Assembly: GCA_028714455.1 (NCBI GenBank)
Contig: JAQTMG010000009.1
Location: forward strand, 1 to 34,308
Direction: 5' to 3'
Origin: Patescibacteria group bacterium
GTDB lineage: Bacteria; Patescibacteriota; Patescibacteriia; CAIXNZ01
Length of the DNA: 34,308 bases
Shown one piece after another: positions 8,811 through 14,476 of the stretch. The notes beneath the pieces were generated by a model. It had not been told where the DNA came from. It made no database searches and was given only the letters and a program-made list of their open reading frames with translations. Position 1 is the first letter of the stretch, and the number at the start of each line of letters is the position of its first letter. A program made the position numbers and the translations under genes.

Positions 8811-9392
8811 ATGGAGAGAACACTAGTCATTGCCAAGCCAGACGCTGTTCAAAGAAATCTTGTCGGCGAAATAATCAAGCGGCTGGAAAGAAGCGGCTTA
8901 AAATTAGTTGCCATGAAAATGGTCAGAGCCGAGGCAAAATTAATCGAGAAACACTACACCATCGATCCTAAATGGTTTGAGAACGTGGGCAACAAGGCCA
9001 TCGAATCCTACAAGAAGAAGGGTCTGACGCCGCCCAACAGCGATCCCGTCGCACTGGGTAAAGAAGTTCTTGAACGTTTAAAAAAATATATGACGGCTTG
9101 CCCCGTTATCGCCATGGTGTTTGAGGGAAATTCCGCCGTTGCTTTGGTTCGAAAAATTTGCGGCGGCACAGAACCACTAAGCGCGGCCGCGGGCACAATC
9201 AGGGGTGATTTTACTCCGGAGTCCTATCAGTTAGCTGATGGGGGCGAGAGGGCGATAAGAAATTTGATTCACGCCTCTGGCTCGTCCGAAGAGGCGGAAA
9301 AAGAAATCGTTTTATGGTTTGAAAAAAAGGAATTGATGGAATATAAACTTATCCGCGATTCCATTATCTACGACGTCGATTGGAAATTTTGA
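8811..9392 (+). CDS. ndk: Nucleoside diphosphate kinase
   Basis: 193 residues, longer than the usual 130-150. It transfers the gamma phosphate of ATP to nucleoside diphosphates through a phosphohistidine. Visible motifs: RTLVIAKPDAVQRNLVGEII at the start, the segment GTIRGDF (128-134) and the active-site region NLIHASGS with His154. The extra length comes mainly from an inserted segment at about 50-93 (WFENVGNKAIESYKKKG...) and a longer C-terminal tail. Both catalytic regions are intact, so it should be active. No Shine-Dalgarno motif is seen before the ATG. The gene has its own promoter and terminator. Confidence 0.95.
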   Translation: MERTLVIAKPDAVQRNLVGEIIKRLERSGLKLVAMKMVRAEAKLIEKHYTIDPKWFENVGNKAIESYKKKGLTPPNSDPVALGKEVLERLKKYMTACPVIAMVFEGNSAVALVRKICGGTEPLSAAAGTIRGDFTPESYQLADGGERAIRNLIHASGSSEEAEKEIVLWFEKKELMEYKLIRDSIIYDVDWKF

Positions 9393-9412
9393 TTTGAAAT
9401 AACGTAGCAAAA

Positions 9413-9441
9413 AAATCGTCTTGAAAAAGGACGGTTTTTTT
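9413..9441 (+). terminator. ndk terminator
   Basis: AAATCGTCTT (9413-9422) pairs with AGGACGGTTT (9428-9437) with two G-U pairs, loop GAAAA, and a T run to 9441. Confidence 0.8.
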
Positions 9442-9444
9442 ATG

Positions 9445-9471
9445 TTGACAATATTTCGTTTTTGTTATAAA
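9445..9471 (+). promoter_or_regulatory. Promoter of the 43-codon gene
   Basis: TTGACA (9445-9450), a short 15-bp spacer and TATAAA (9466-9471) with the extended TGT. The predicted transcription start is near 9478, only about 4 bases before the ATG at 9482. Confidence 0.55.
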
Positions 9472-9481
9472 GTGGTTAATT

Positions 9482-9613
9482 ATGGATTTAATCTTAAGCA
9501 AAAAAGAAAAAGACTTGGCAAATTCAGGCCTCTGGCTGGCTAACGTTTTTGTGCTAACTATAAGCTTGGTTTTGGCATTTTACGCCGTGGCCAGGCAGTA
9601 TAATTTGTTTTAA
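9482..9613 (+). CDS. Predicted 43-residue single-pass membrane protein
   Basis: A short gene reading MDLILSKKEKDL at the start, then a hydrophobic helix at about 17-37 (WLANVFVLTISLVLAFYAVA) and ending RQYNLF. The charged N-terminus followed by one helix fits a small inner-membrane protein. Support for expression comes from the promoter just upstream, a stop codon TAA, and a terminator-like hairpin about 30 bases downstream. It lies between ndk and a second mini unit, each with its own signals. I recognise no family. The length makes chance occurrence possible, but the regulatory framing argues for a real gene. Confidence 0.5.
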   Translation: MDLILSKKEKDLANSGLWLANVFVLTISLVLAFYAVARQYNLF

Positions 9614-9640
9614 AATTCCATTCAAATTTACTATATTTGA

Positions 9641-9668
9641 GATCGCGGTAAAACGCGGTTTTTTTTAT
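9641..9668 (+). terminator. Terminator-like hairpin after the 43-codon gene
   Basis: GATCGCG and CGCGGTT (9641-9647, 9654-9660) can pair around GTAAAA with wobble pairs in the outer part, followed by eight T. The stem is short but the T run is strong. Confidence 0.5.
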
Positions 9669-9681
9669 TTTAAAACATTGA

Positions 9682-9690
9682 TGATATAAT
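9682..9690 (+). promoter_or_regulatory. Extended -10 promoter of the 20-codon unit
   Basis: TGATATAAT with the last T at 9690, 7 bases before the ATG at 9697. It has the same sequence and spacing as the two leaderless promoters of the comEC pair. Confidence 0.5.
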
Positions 9691-9696
9691 GGTTAT

Positions 9697-9759
9697 ATGG
9701 ATTTGGTTAGTCAGATAAACCAGCTTTATATTTGCGGCCGAATAAAATTATTTTTATAA
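9697..9759 (+). CDS. Possible 20-residue peptide or leader peptide
   Basis: Reads MDLVSQINQLYICGRIKLFL and a TAA stop. The ATG sits exactly at the predicted transcription start, and a terminator hairpin begins one base after the stop codon. So promoter, frame, stop and terminator form a complete unit of about 90 bases. It could be a leader peptide controlling the downstream lipoprotein gene, an independent peptide, or a small RNA with a chance frame. Confidence 0.3.
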   Translation: MDLVSQINQLYICGRIKLFL

Positions 9760-9760
9760 T
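9732..9760 (+). promoter_or_regulatory. Promoter of the lipoprotein gene
   Basis: TTGCGG (9732-9737), a 17-bp spacer and TATAAT (9755-9760). The -10 box overlaps the stop codon of the 20-codon frame. The predicted start near 9767 falls inside the terminator hairpin, so only RNA from the upstream promoter can form that hairpin. Confidence 0.5.
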
Positions 9761-9784
9761 GGCGATTTTCCTTATCGCCTTTTT
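9761..9784 (+). terminator. Terminator or attenuator before the lipoprotein gene
   Basis: GGCGAT (9761-9766) and ATCGCC (9774-9779) pair around TTTCCTT, followed by TTTTTATTTT. It directly follows the 20-codon frame and ends about 15 bases before the lipoprotein ATG. Confidence 0.6.
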
Positions 9785-9798
9785 ATTTTAAAAAAATT

Positions 9799-11487
9799 AT
9801 GACGAAACTAAAACTATTTATTTTTTTGGCAGCCGGTCTGGTTATCTTTTCCGGCTGTAATTTGAATCAGAATATTCAGAATACAAATAATGCCAATCTG
9901 AACGCGGTTAACCAGCCAACAAACGTGAATCTGGCTGTTAATACAAATATTCCAACGGTTGTGCCCCCGACTTCGACAAATTGCGCGCAAATCGGCCAGG
10001 CGCCAGGCCTTATTATAAAATGTTGCTCGGGTCTTATTTTACAAAATGGTAAATGCGCTGCTCCTCCCGCAACTTGTATTAAAGAAGGTCGGGCGCCCGG
10101 TTCTTCTCTTGCAAAATGTTGCGCAGATTTAATTTTGCAGGGAGGAATTTGCAGCCAGCCCGAATGTAAAACTGATTCTGATTGTTATCCTCTTGGGTTT
10201 AAGCCGGGAAAATGCGGAACGTTTTATCAATGCAAAAGCAATAAATGTTACAGCGGCAGTGCGCAGTGCCCGCCGCCAGCTTGCTTGCCAAATTGCTTGG
10301 GCAAAGTTTGCGGATCTGATGGTTGTAACGGCGTTTGCGGTTCTTGCCTGCCACCATCGACTTGCAGCGCTAACGGAGCGGAATGTCTTAGCCAGCCGCC
10401 GGCTTGTACGCCCAATTGTGCCGGTAAAACTTGCGGTGACGATGGTTGTGGCGGAAGTTGCGGCACTTGTGCTTCTAATCAAACGTGCGTAAGTGGCAAC
10501 TGCCAAAATTGTGTTTCACATGGCAATCTTGATATTAACACGCCACCGAGGCAGATTCTTATCGGCGGCAGCAGTCATGTGAGCGTGATGACGATTAAAC
10601 TTCAGGCCAGTAGCGCCGAAGATCTATATTTAAACGAAGTCAGGGTTACTGACACGGCGGCAATCACCCCGGTGGCGAGCGCTTGGTATTTATACGCCTC
10701 AAGCAGATCTGACTGCGGTTCCATCGCTGATCCGGTCGCTGTCGCACCGGGTGGCGTTGTGGCGGATTTCAGAATTTCAGATACAAGCGTTACGATTCCG
10801 CACGGCGGCAGCGTTACTCTGGTGGTCAAGATAGATGTTATTAACGTGGACGGCTCCATGATTCAAAACGGCCTGCCGTTTTATCCCTGGGTGGCCGCCA
10901 GCGGAGACGTTATGGCCACTGGTAAATATTCCGGCCAGCACGTAAATATTATTACGGCTCCGCTCAAAGCCGAAGGGCCCGACCATGTCTATGGTTCGCG
11001 GCCGTACTTTAGCGTCGACGCGAGTTCACCGGGCGGAGCGCTGATACCGAGTTCCAATGCGCAGCTGGCAATTTTTGATGTCAGCGCCGATGCCGCCAAT
11101 GATATTACTTTTTCTCACAGTGCCGGCAATAAATTAGTAGTTGGCGTAAATCGATCTTGTGTTGGCTCGGTCGGCACCGTTTTCTTAAAAGACGGGGACG
11201 GAAATATTTTGGACAGTCAGGCCGGCGTTGATCTTTGCGCGGTTTCTAGTCTTACTTTTACTTTCAGTTCAAGAGATCTAATCATTGCCAAAGGCACGAC
11301 CAAGAAACTATACGTTTATGGCAATACCTCGGGCTTTATTAATCATGGCGATTTGATACAGCTATGGCTCGATCCATCGTTAACCACCAATGTGACTTGG
11401 AGTATAAATAGCGATGGCGGTAATTATGGCGAAGCCGATATAATCTTCCGTGGCGGCATTTACGCCAATTCTCTATCCAAAAGCTAA
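9799..11487 (+). CDS. Cysteine-rich secreted lipoprotein
   Basis: 562 residues. The N-terminus is a lipoprotein signal with lipobox FSGC, the lipidated cysteine being Cys20. An Asn/Thr-rich linker follows (about 21-55). The next roughly 180 residues are cysteine-rich: two 35-residue units of the form C-x-G-x-APG with a CC pair, then two units of the pattern CxPNCxGKxCGxDGCxGxCGxC, a repeat also known from secreted proteins of other bacteria. The rest (about 240-562) is a long beta-rich Gly/Ser/Thr/Val region with few cysteines. Likely disulfide-stabilised and held on the outer face of the membrane. Function unknown; a binding or adhesion role is inferred from architecture only. No Shine-Dalgarno motif is visible. 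Confidence 0.83.
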   Translation: MTKLKLFIFLAAGLVIFSGCNLNQNIQNTNNANLNAVNQPTNVNLAVNTNIPTVVPPTSTNCAQIGQAPGLIIKCCSGLILQNGKCAAPPATCIKEGRAPGSSLAKCCADLILQGGICSQPECKTDSDCYPLGFKPGKCGTFYQCKSNKCYSGSAQCPPPACLPNCLGKVCGSDGCNGVCGSCLPPSTCSANGAECLSQPPACTPNCAGKTCGDDGCGGSCGTCASNQTCVSGNCQNCVSHGNLDINTPPRQILIGGSSHVSVMTIKLQASSAEDLYLNEVRVTDTAAITPVASAWYLYASSRSDCGSIADPVAVAPGGVVADFRISDTSVTIPHGGSVTLVVKIDVINVDGSMIQNGLPFYPWVAASGDVMATGKYSGQHVNIITAPLKAEGPDHVYGSRPYFSVDASSPGGALIPSSNAQLAIFDVSADAANDITFSHSAGNKLVVGVNRSCVGSVGTVFLKDGDGNILDSQAGVDLCAVSSLTFTFSSRDLIIAKGTTKKLYVYGNTSGFINHGDLIQLWLDPSLTTNVTWSINSDGGNYGEADIIFRGGIYANSLSKS

Positions 11488-11499
11488 TCTATCCCAAAT

Positions 11500-11530
11500 A
11501 AAAAACGTTCCGTTTAGCGGGACGTTTTTT
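11500..11530 (+). terminator. Lipoprotein gene terminator
   Basis: AAAAAACGTTCCG (11500-11512) pairs with CGGGACGTTTTTT (11518-11530) with one G-U pair, loop TTTAG. The A and T tracts on both sides could let it act in both directions. Confidence 0.88.
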
Positions 11531-11571
11531 AATAGAAAAATTATATTAAAAATAAAACTAACGTTTTATCA

Positions 11572-11648
11572 TGCGGTTCACGACCATAAATTATAAAAAA
11601 TTAGGTAAACACTTTTAGGTTTACCATAAACCGCACGATTTATGGTCG
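11572..11648. repeat. Interleaved inverted repeats next to the tRNA-Pro element
   Basis: Three pairings are possible: TGCGGTT (11572-11578) with AACCGCA (11629-11635); CGACCATAAAT (11581-11591) with ATTTATGGTCG (11638-11648); and GGTAAAC with GTTTACC between them. The first two cross each other, the order needed for a pseudoknot. No gene is seen in 11531-11829. Confidence 0.6.
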
Positions 11649-11663
11649 GGCTGGCGGGACTTG
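11646..11663 (-). repeat. Partial copy of the tRNA-Pro(CGG) 3' end
   Basis: These 18 bases are identical to 11830-11847, the discriminator base, acceptor strand and part of the T arm of tRNA-Pro(CGG), in the same orientation and 184 bases away on the 3' side of the tRNA. This is the layout of an att-site duplication after tRNA-targeted integration, or of a decayed tandem tRNA. Confidence 0.75.
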
Positions 11664-11787
11664 TCCTTTACTCTCGTCATCTTCCGATGACTCGGTACGG
11701 ACTGGCCTCGCGGTGTTCGTCGCCTTAAAGCTCCTCACACATCGCTGCGGCCTTCAAGTCCCGACGCGAGCAAAACTATTTGCTCGC
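11655..11787. other. Foldable, possibly non-coding RNA element
   Basis: An outer 9-bp stem CGGGACTTG/CAAGTCCCG (11655-11663 with 11755-11763) encloses GTCATC-TTCC-GATGAC (11676-11691) and a GGCC/GGCC arm (11704-11707 with 11749-11752) that contains GGTG-TTCGT-CGCC. A separate perfect 9-bp hairpin with a 4-base loop follows at 11766-11787. I do not recognise an RNA family. Strand of transcription unknown. Confidence 0.45.
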
Positions 11788-11829
11788 TCCAGCCGAAAGT
11801 TTACAAAACGGATAGTGATTATGATATTA

Positions 11830-11902
11830 TCGGGCTGGCGGGACTTGAACCCGCGACCTTGCGGTCCCGAACCGCACGCGCTACCAGCTGCGCTACAGCC
11901 CG
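11830..11902 (-). tRNA. tRNA-Pro(CGG)
   Basis: 73 bases fold into a cloverleaf: 7-bp acceptor stem CGGGCTG/CAGCCCG with C1-G72 and discriminator A73, as in bacterial tRNA-Pro; D arm GCGC-AGCTGGTA-GCGC; anticodon stem TGCGG/CCGCA with loop TTCGGGA, giving anticodon CGG and G37; T arm with TTCAAGT. It reads CCG codons. CCA is not encoded and must be added after transcription. A partial copy of its 3' end lies 184 bases away. Confidence 0.96.
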
Positions 11903-11908
11903 TTAAGA

Positions 11909-12826
11909 TTATGGTTGCAAAATATCTTCAGTTCTGCCGTTAATTGAGATTATCACATTTTTTACTGTTGAAAATTGTTTGAGCGTTTGCGTTATTTGCG
12001 CTCGGATTGCCGCCACTCGGCAAGAACCGCCGACAGCCGCTTCCAATTGTTCGTCAAAATCAACACTCGCTGTTCCATTTACAATTATCAGCTTTTGAAT
12101 TTTCACGTTTGAGTTGATTGAGGTGTAATATCCCTGACTTTTTTCCGCGTCAGTCGGACCCTGGAGTAATTCTTCCAAGGCCGCCCTGGCCACCTCTTTA
12201 GTTTTCGCAACATTTCTGTTAATCGGATAGACAAGCCGGCAATCTTCCGCGTTCGGATTTTTATTTGTATTTCCCCAATAAACATTTACACCCAGAGTCG
12301 GCCCGGCTTTTAATTTGACTGGCAATTCAAATTTTTCATCATTTTGCGGCAGCCCAGAAGGATTGTCTTTCATGAAAACCAAAGTGCCGGCCTGATCTTG
12401 GTCAATAGAAAAATTTAAAGTCGCCTTGAATGGCACAAAACTAGAAGTCATCCAATCGCCTTGAGCTTGGGCCTGGGCAGTGGCTATCTCTTTGCCAGAA
12501 GCATCTAATAGTTTGATGGGAAAGACCGCCTCGAAATACCAGCCGGCGGCCTGGCCTTCGATTGCGTACGGATTAGAAATTTCTTCATTGGCTTGCGGTT
12601 TGCTCACAATAATTTTTTGAGTCTGAACCGTGCCATTGGTATTTGTTTGGCCATTGCCGCAGGCAGTTGTTGGTTGCGGCTGGTCTGGGTTGCCGTGCTT
12701 AATCCACTGTCCATTTTGGCAAAGCCAGGTATCTTCCGGCGTGGAAAATCTTAAAACGGCGATTGTAACACCAGCCGTTAAAATTATGGCCAAGGCAATT
12801 ATTAAAATTACTTTTTGTGTTTTCAT
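11909..12826 (-). CDS. Membrane-anchored Gmad2 and GerMN domain protein
   Basis: 305 residues. An N-terminal membrane anchor (about 5-27) is followed by a Cys/Gln/Thr-rich linker, a Gmad2 immunoglobulin-like domain (about 75-170; ISNPYAIEGQAAGWYFEAVF, LLDASGKEIATAQAQ, GDWMTSSFVPF) and a GerMN domain (about 180-305; VNVYWGN, AALEELLQGPT, VDFDEQLEAAVGGSC). In Firmicutes these domains occur in spore germination proteins, but here, with no sporulation, they probably act as extracytoplasmic binding modules at the cell envelope. The gene ends 6 bases from tRNA-Pro(CGG) on the same strand. No lipobox is seen, so a helix anchor is more likely than lipidation. Confidence 0.82.
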   Translation of the reverse strand: MKTQKVILIIALAIILTAGVTIAVLRFSTPEDTWLCQNGQWIKHGNPDQPQPTTACGNGQTNTNGTVQTQKIIVSKPQANEEISNPYAIEGQAAGWYFEAVFPIKLLDASGKEIATAQAQAQGDWMTSSFVPFKATLNFSIDQDQAGTLVFMKDNPSGLPQNDEKFELPVKLKAGPTLGVNVYWGNTNKNPNAEDCRLVYPINRNVAKTKEVARAALEELLQGPTDAEKSQGYYTSINSNVKIQKLIIVNGTASVDFDEQLEAAVGGSCRVAAIRAQITQTLKQFSTVKNVIISINGRTEDILQP

Positions 12827-12842
12827 AAGTTTGTTTATTATT

Positions 12843-12873
12843 TTTTATCGGATCGACGCACCTTAGCGCGTTA
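12843..12873. repeat. 31-bp direct repeat, copy 1
   Basis: Matches 13052-13082 at 29 of 31 positions, 209 bases apart. Its minus strand contains ACGCGC-TAAG-GTGCGT, which can form a small hairpin. It lies upstream of the GerMN gene start. Confidence 0.8.
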
Positions 12874-12915
12874 CTCATCCCACGGCGGAGCAAATATTGA
12901 GAACGTTGATTTTCG

Positions 12916-12955
12916 TCAACTTGTTGGCGGTTTATCTCCTCAACAAGTTGAGGAG
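12916..12955. repeat. Overlapping inverted repeats (alternative hairpins)
   Basis: An 11-bp pairing (12916-12926 with 12941-12951) competes with a 9-bp perfect palindrome CTCCTCAAC-AA-GTTGAGGAG (12936-12955). Only one can form at a time. It lies between the two 31-bp direct repeats. No convincing gene is seen in 12827-13083. Confidence 0.6.
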
Positions 12956-13051
12956 AATCACGTAAAAGTAAATTGGCAGACCCAGCGTTAATATATTTTA
13001 TAAACATTCCGAGATCCTTCCCTTTTTCAGTCTTTATAACTACAAATTCTC

Positions 13052-13082
13052 TTTTATCGGATCGGCGCACTTTAGCGCGTTA
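13052..13082. repeat. 31-bp direct repeat, copy 2
   Basis: Second copy of the repeat at 12843-12873 with two substitutions. It lies directly after the stop codon of the MazG-like gene on the minus strand. Confidence 0.8.
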
Positions 13083-13083
13083 T

Positions 13084-13413
13084 TTAACGGTTGTCGCCGT
13101 TGCCGTGAAGCATACCTCGTTCTTTTCTGGAAAATAATTTTTCAATATTTTTTTGCGCCACTTCATCCAGTGATAAACCAAGCTCGGTGGCGATTTGCGA
13201 AGTGTACCACAAAACATCGCCAAGTTCTTTTTGGATTTCTAATTTTGTGGCCTCATCAATAATGCCGTTTTTGTCGCGTAAAACTTTTTTAATCTTTTCC
13301 GCCACTTCGCCCGCTTCGCCGCTTAAACCCAGGGTTGGATAAATAAAATTTTTATCCCTATTAGGATAAAGCGCTGTTTCTCTTGATTTTTTTTGATATT
13401 CTTGGAAATCCAT
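13084..13413 (-). CDS. MazG-like nucleotide pyrophosphohydrolase
   Basis: 109 residues, one MazG-like all-alpha domain. The metal-binding pattern is visible: GLSGEAGEVAEKIKK with Glu33 and Glu36, then KELGDVLWY with Glu63 and Asp66. Family members hydrolyse nucleoside triphosphates to monophosphates and pyrophosphate, clearing abnormal or excess nucleotides. The single-domain length fits the short MazG-like group rather than the two-domain MazG. It lies downstream of the trmB-like gene with a 39-base gap, so the two may be cotranscribed. Substrate cannot be read from the sequence. Confidence 0.87.
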   Translation of the reverse strand: MDFQEYQKKSRETALYPNRDKNFIYPTLGLSGEAGEVAEKIKKVLRDKNGIIDEATKLEIQKELGDVLWYTSQIATELGLSLDEVAQKNIEKLFSRKERGMLHGNGDNR

Positions 13414-13452
13414 AATATTAATTATTAGTTATTTGTATAGAAATGGTATCAA

Positions 13453-14247
13453 CTATTGAGGAATATTTAAAGGGGGAGCTTCCTGCTTATTTTCTGATTC
13501 AGATCCGATCCAGGCAAGTTCAAATATAGTTTTTTGGGTTCTGGCGATGGCCGAACTTTCAATTATTATGCTTAGCAGGTCCTTGTATGAGGCAATAAAT
13601 ACTTTATTGCCATAAATAATTATTTGGTTAAATAGGGGAAATTTTTCTTTACTAATCAGCCTGGTAATTCTTAATTCTTCTCCATCATTTTTTTGGAGCT
13701 CCATGGATTGGGAAGATAATTCAGCCAAACATCTTTGCTTGAGACCCTTTTTAACCCGTCTTACAATATACTCCTTGATATATTGTTCGAGATATTTTGT
13801 TGTTGATTCATAAGCCGAATAAACAAGCATATCTTCATTATATTTTGACTCAATAGATTCATCAAAAATAGCTTTTATACCATCGAGCCCTTCGTAAGTT
13901 CTAATTTTTGGCTTAATGCCCCTTATGTTATAGAAAGATAATAATTCTGGCATTAATTCCGAAAAAGCATCTTCTTCGTTTCTGATTTTTTCTTCTTGTT
14001 GCTTAAAATATGCAGTAATTTTTTTTGGGTTTTCGGCAAAATACTCGCGATGTGTCCCCTTTTGGCTAAAAGAAATAAAGCCTCTTTTAATAAGACTATC
14101 AAGGATGCTATAAGTGGTTGTCCTTTTTATTTGCGCCTTATCAGCGACTTCTTGAATATTGGCCGAACCAAGCTGAAGCAGGGTTAAATAGATTTTAACC
14201 TGATTTTTTTTGAGTCCCAAATTGAGTAGGCGAGTGTTTATATCCAT
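13453..14247 (-). CDS. TrmB-type transcriptional regulator
   Basis: 264 residues. Residues about 8-75 form a winged helix-turn-helix of the TrmB kind (LGLKKNQVKIYLTLLQLG, ADKAQIKRTTTYSILDSLIK, wing RGFISFSQKGTHREYFAENP). The next stretch (about 78-105) looks like a charged helical linker, and the C-terminal effector part (about 110-250) is like that of other bacterial TrmB-type proteins. TrmB proteins often sense sugars in archaea, but the bacterial ligand is unknown. The gene is divergent from a radical SAM enzyme. A 19-bp palindrome lies between its predicted transcription start and start codon, and a related site overlaps the enzyme's -35 box, suggesting autoregulation plus control of the enzyme. 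Confidence 0.87.
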   Translation of the reverse strand: MDINTRLLNLGLKKNQVKIYLTLLQLGSANIQEVADKAQIKRTTTYSILDSLIKRGFISFSQKGTHREYFAENPKKITAYFKQQEEKIRNEEDAFSELMPELLSFYNIRGIKPKIRTYEGLDGIKAIFDESIESKYNEDMLVYSAYESTTKYLEQYIKEYIVRRVKKGLKQRCLAELSSQSMELQKNDGEELRITRLISKEKFPLFNQIIIYGNKVFIASYKDLLSIIIESSAIARTQKTIFELAWIGSESENKQEAPPLNIPQ

Positions 14248-14252
14248 AAATT

Positions 14253-14271
14253 TGACGAATATATGTCGTCA
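14253..14271. promoter_or_regulatory. Candidate operator 1 (TrmB leader)
   Basis: TGACGA-N7-TCGTCA, perfect 6-bp arms with an AT-rich centre, placed between the predicted trmB transcription start (about 14276 on the minus strand) and the start codon. Confidence 0.6.
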
Positions 14272-14282
14272 TTCATATTTAA

Positions 14283-14311
14283 ATTATAGCAAATTACTCA
14301 ATAAAAGTCAA
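14283..14311 (-). promoter_or_regulatory. trmB-like gene promoter
   Basis: On the minus strand, TTGACT (14311-14306), a 17-bp spacer and TATAAT (14288-14283) with TGC before the -10. Confidence 0.75.
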
Positions 14312-14365
14312 ATCTTTTTGGCTATATATAGGAATTATCTGCTAAATATAAAAAACCCAAATTTA

Positions 14366-14384
14366 TGACGAAATATACTTGACA
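14366..14384. promoter_or_regulatory. Candidate operator 2 (radical SAM promoter)
   Basis: TGACGA-N7-TTGACA has the same left arm and spacing as operator 1, with 4 of 6 matches in the right arm. Its right arm is the -35 box itself, so binding would block RNA polymerase. Confidence 0.5.
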
Positions 14385-14407
14385 AGATTAGTAATTTATG
14401 CTATAAT
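14379..14407 (+). promoter_or_regulatory. Consensus promoter of the radical SAM gene
   Basis: TTGACA (14379-14384), a 17-bp spacer and TATAAT (14402-14407), also extended by TGC. This full consensus is unusual for an accessory gene and suggests high expression when not repressed. The leader is about 63 nt. Confidence 0.85.
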
Positions 14408-14476
14408 AATTAAGCTTGAAGATAAAATATAGGCAAATTGTTCATTAAAATTTATTAAAAAAGGAGGAAATGGTCC

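Noticed and set aside
11713-11943. 76-codon plus-strand frame
   Set aside because: It runs antisense through tRNA-Pro(CGG); the GWRDLNPRPCGPE-like peptide is a well-known false translation of a tRNA.
12699-13070. 123-codon minus-strand frame starting with GTG in a direct repeat
   Set aside because: Its last third overlaps the GerMN gene in another frame and the start lies in repeat DNA. A shorter peptide from an inner ATG cannot be excluded but has no clear signals.
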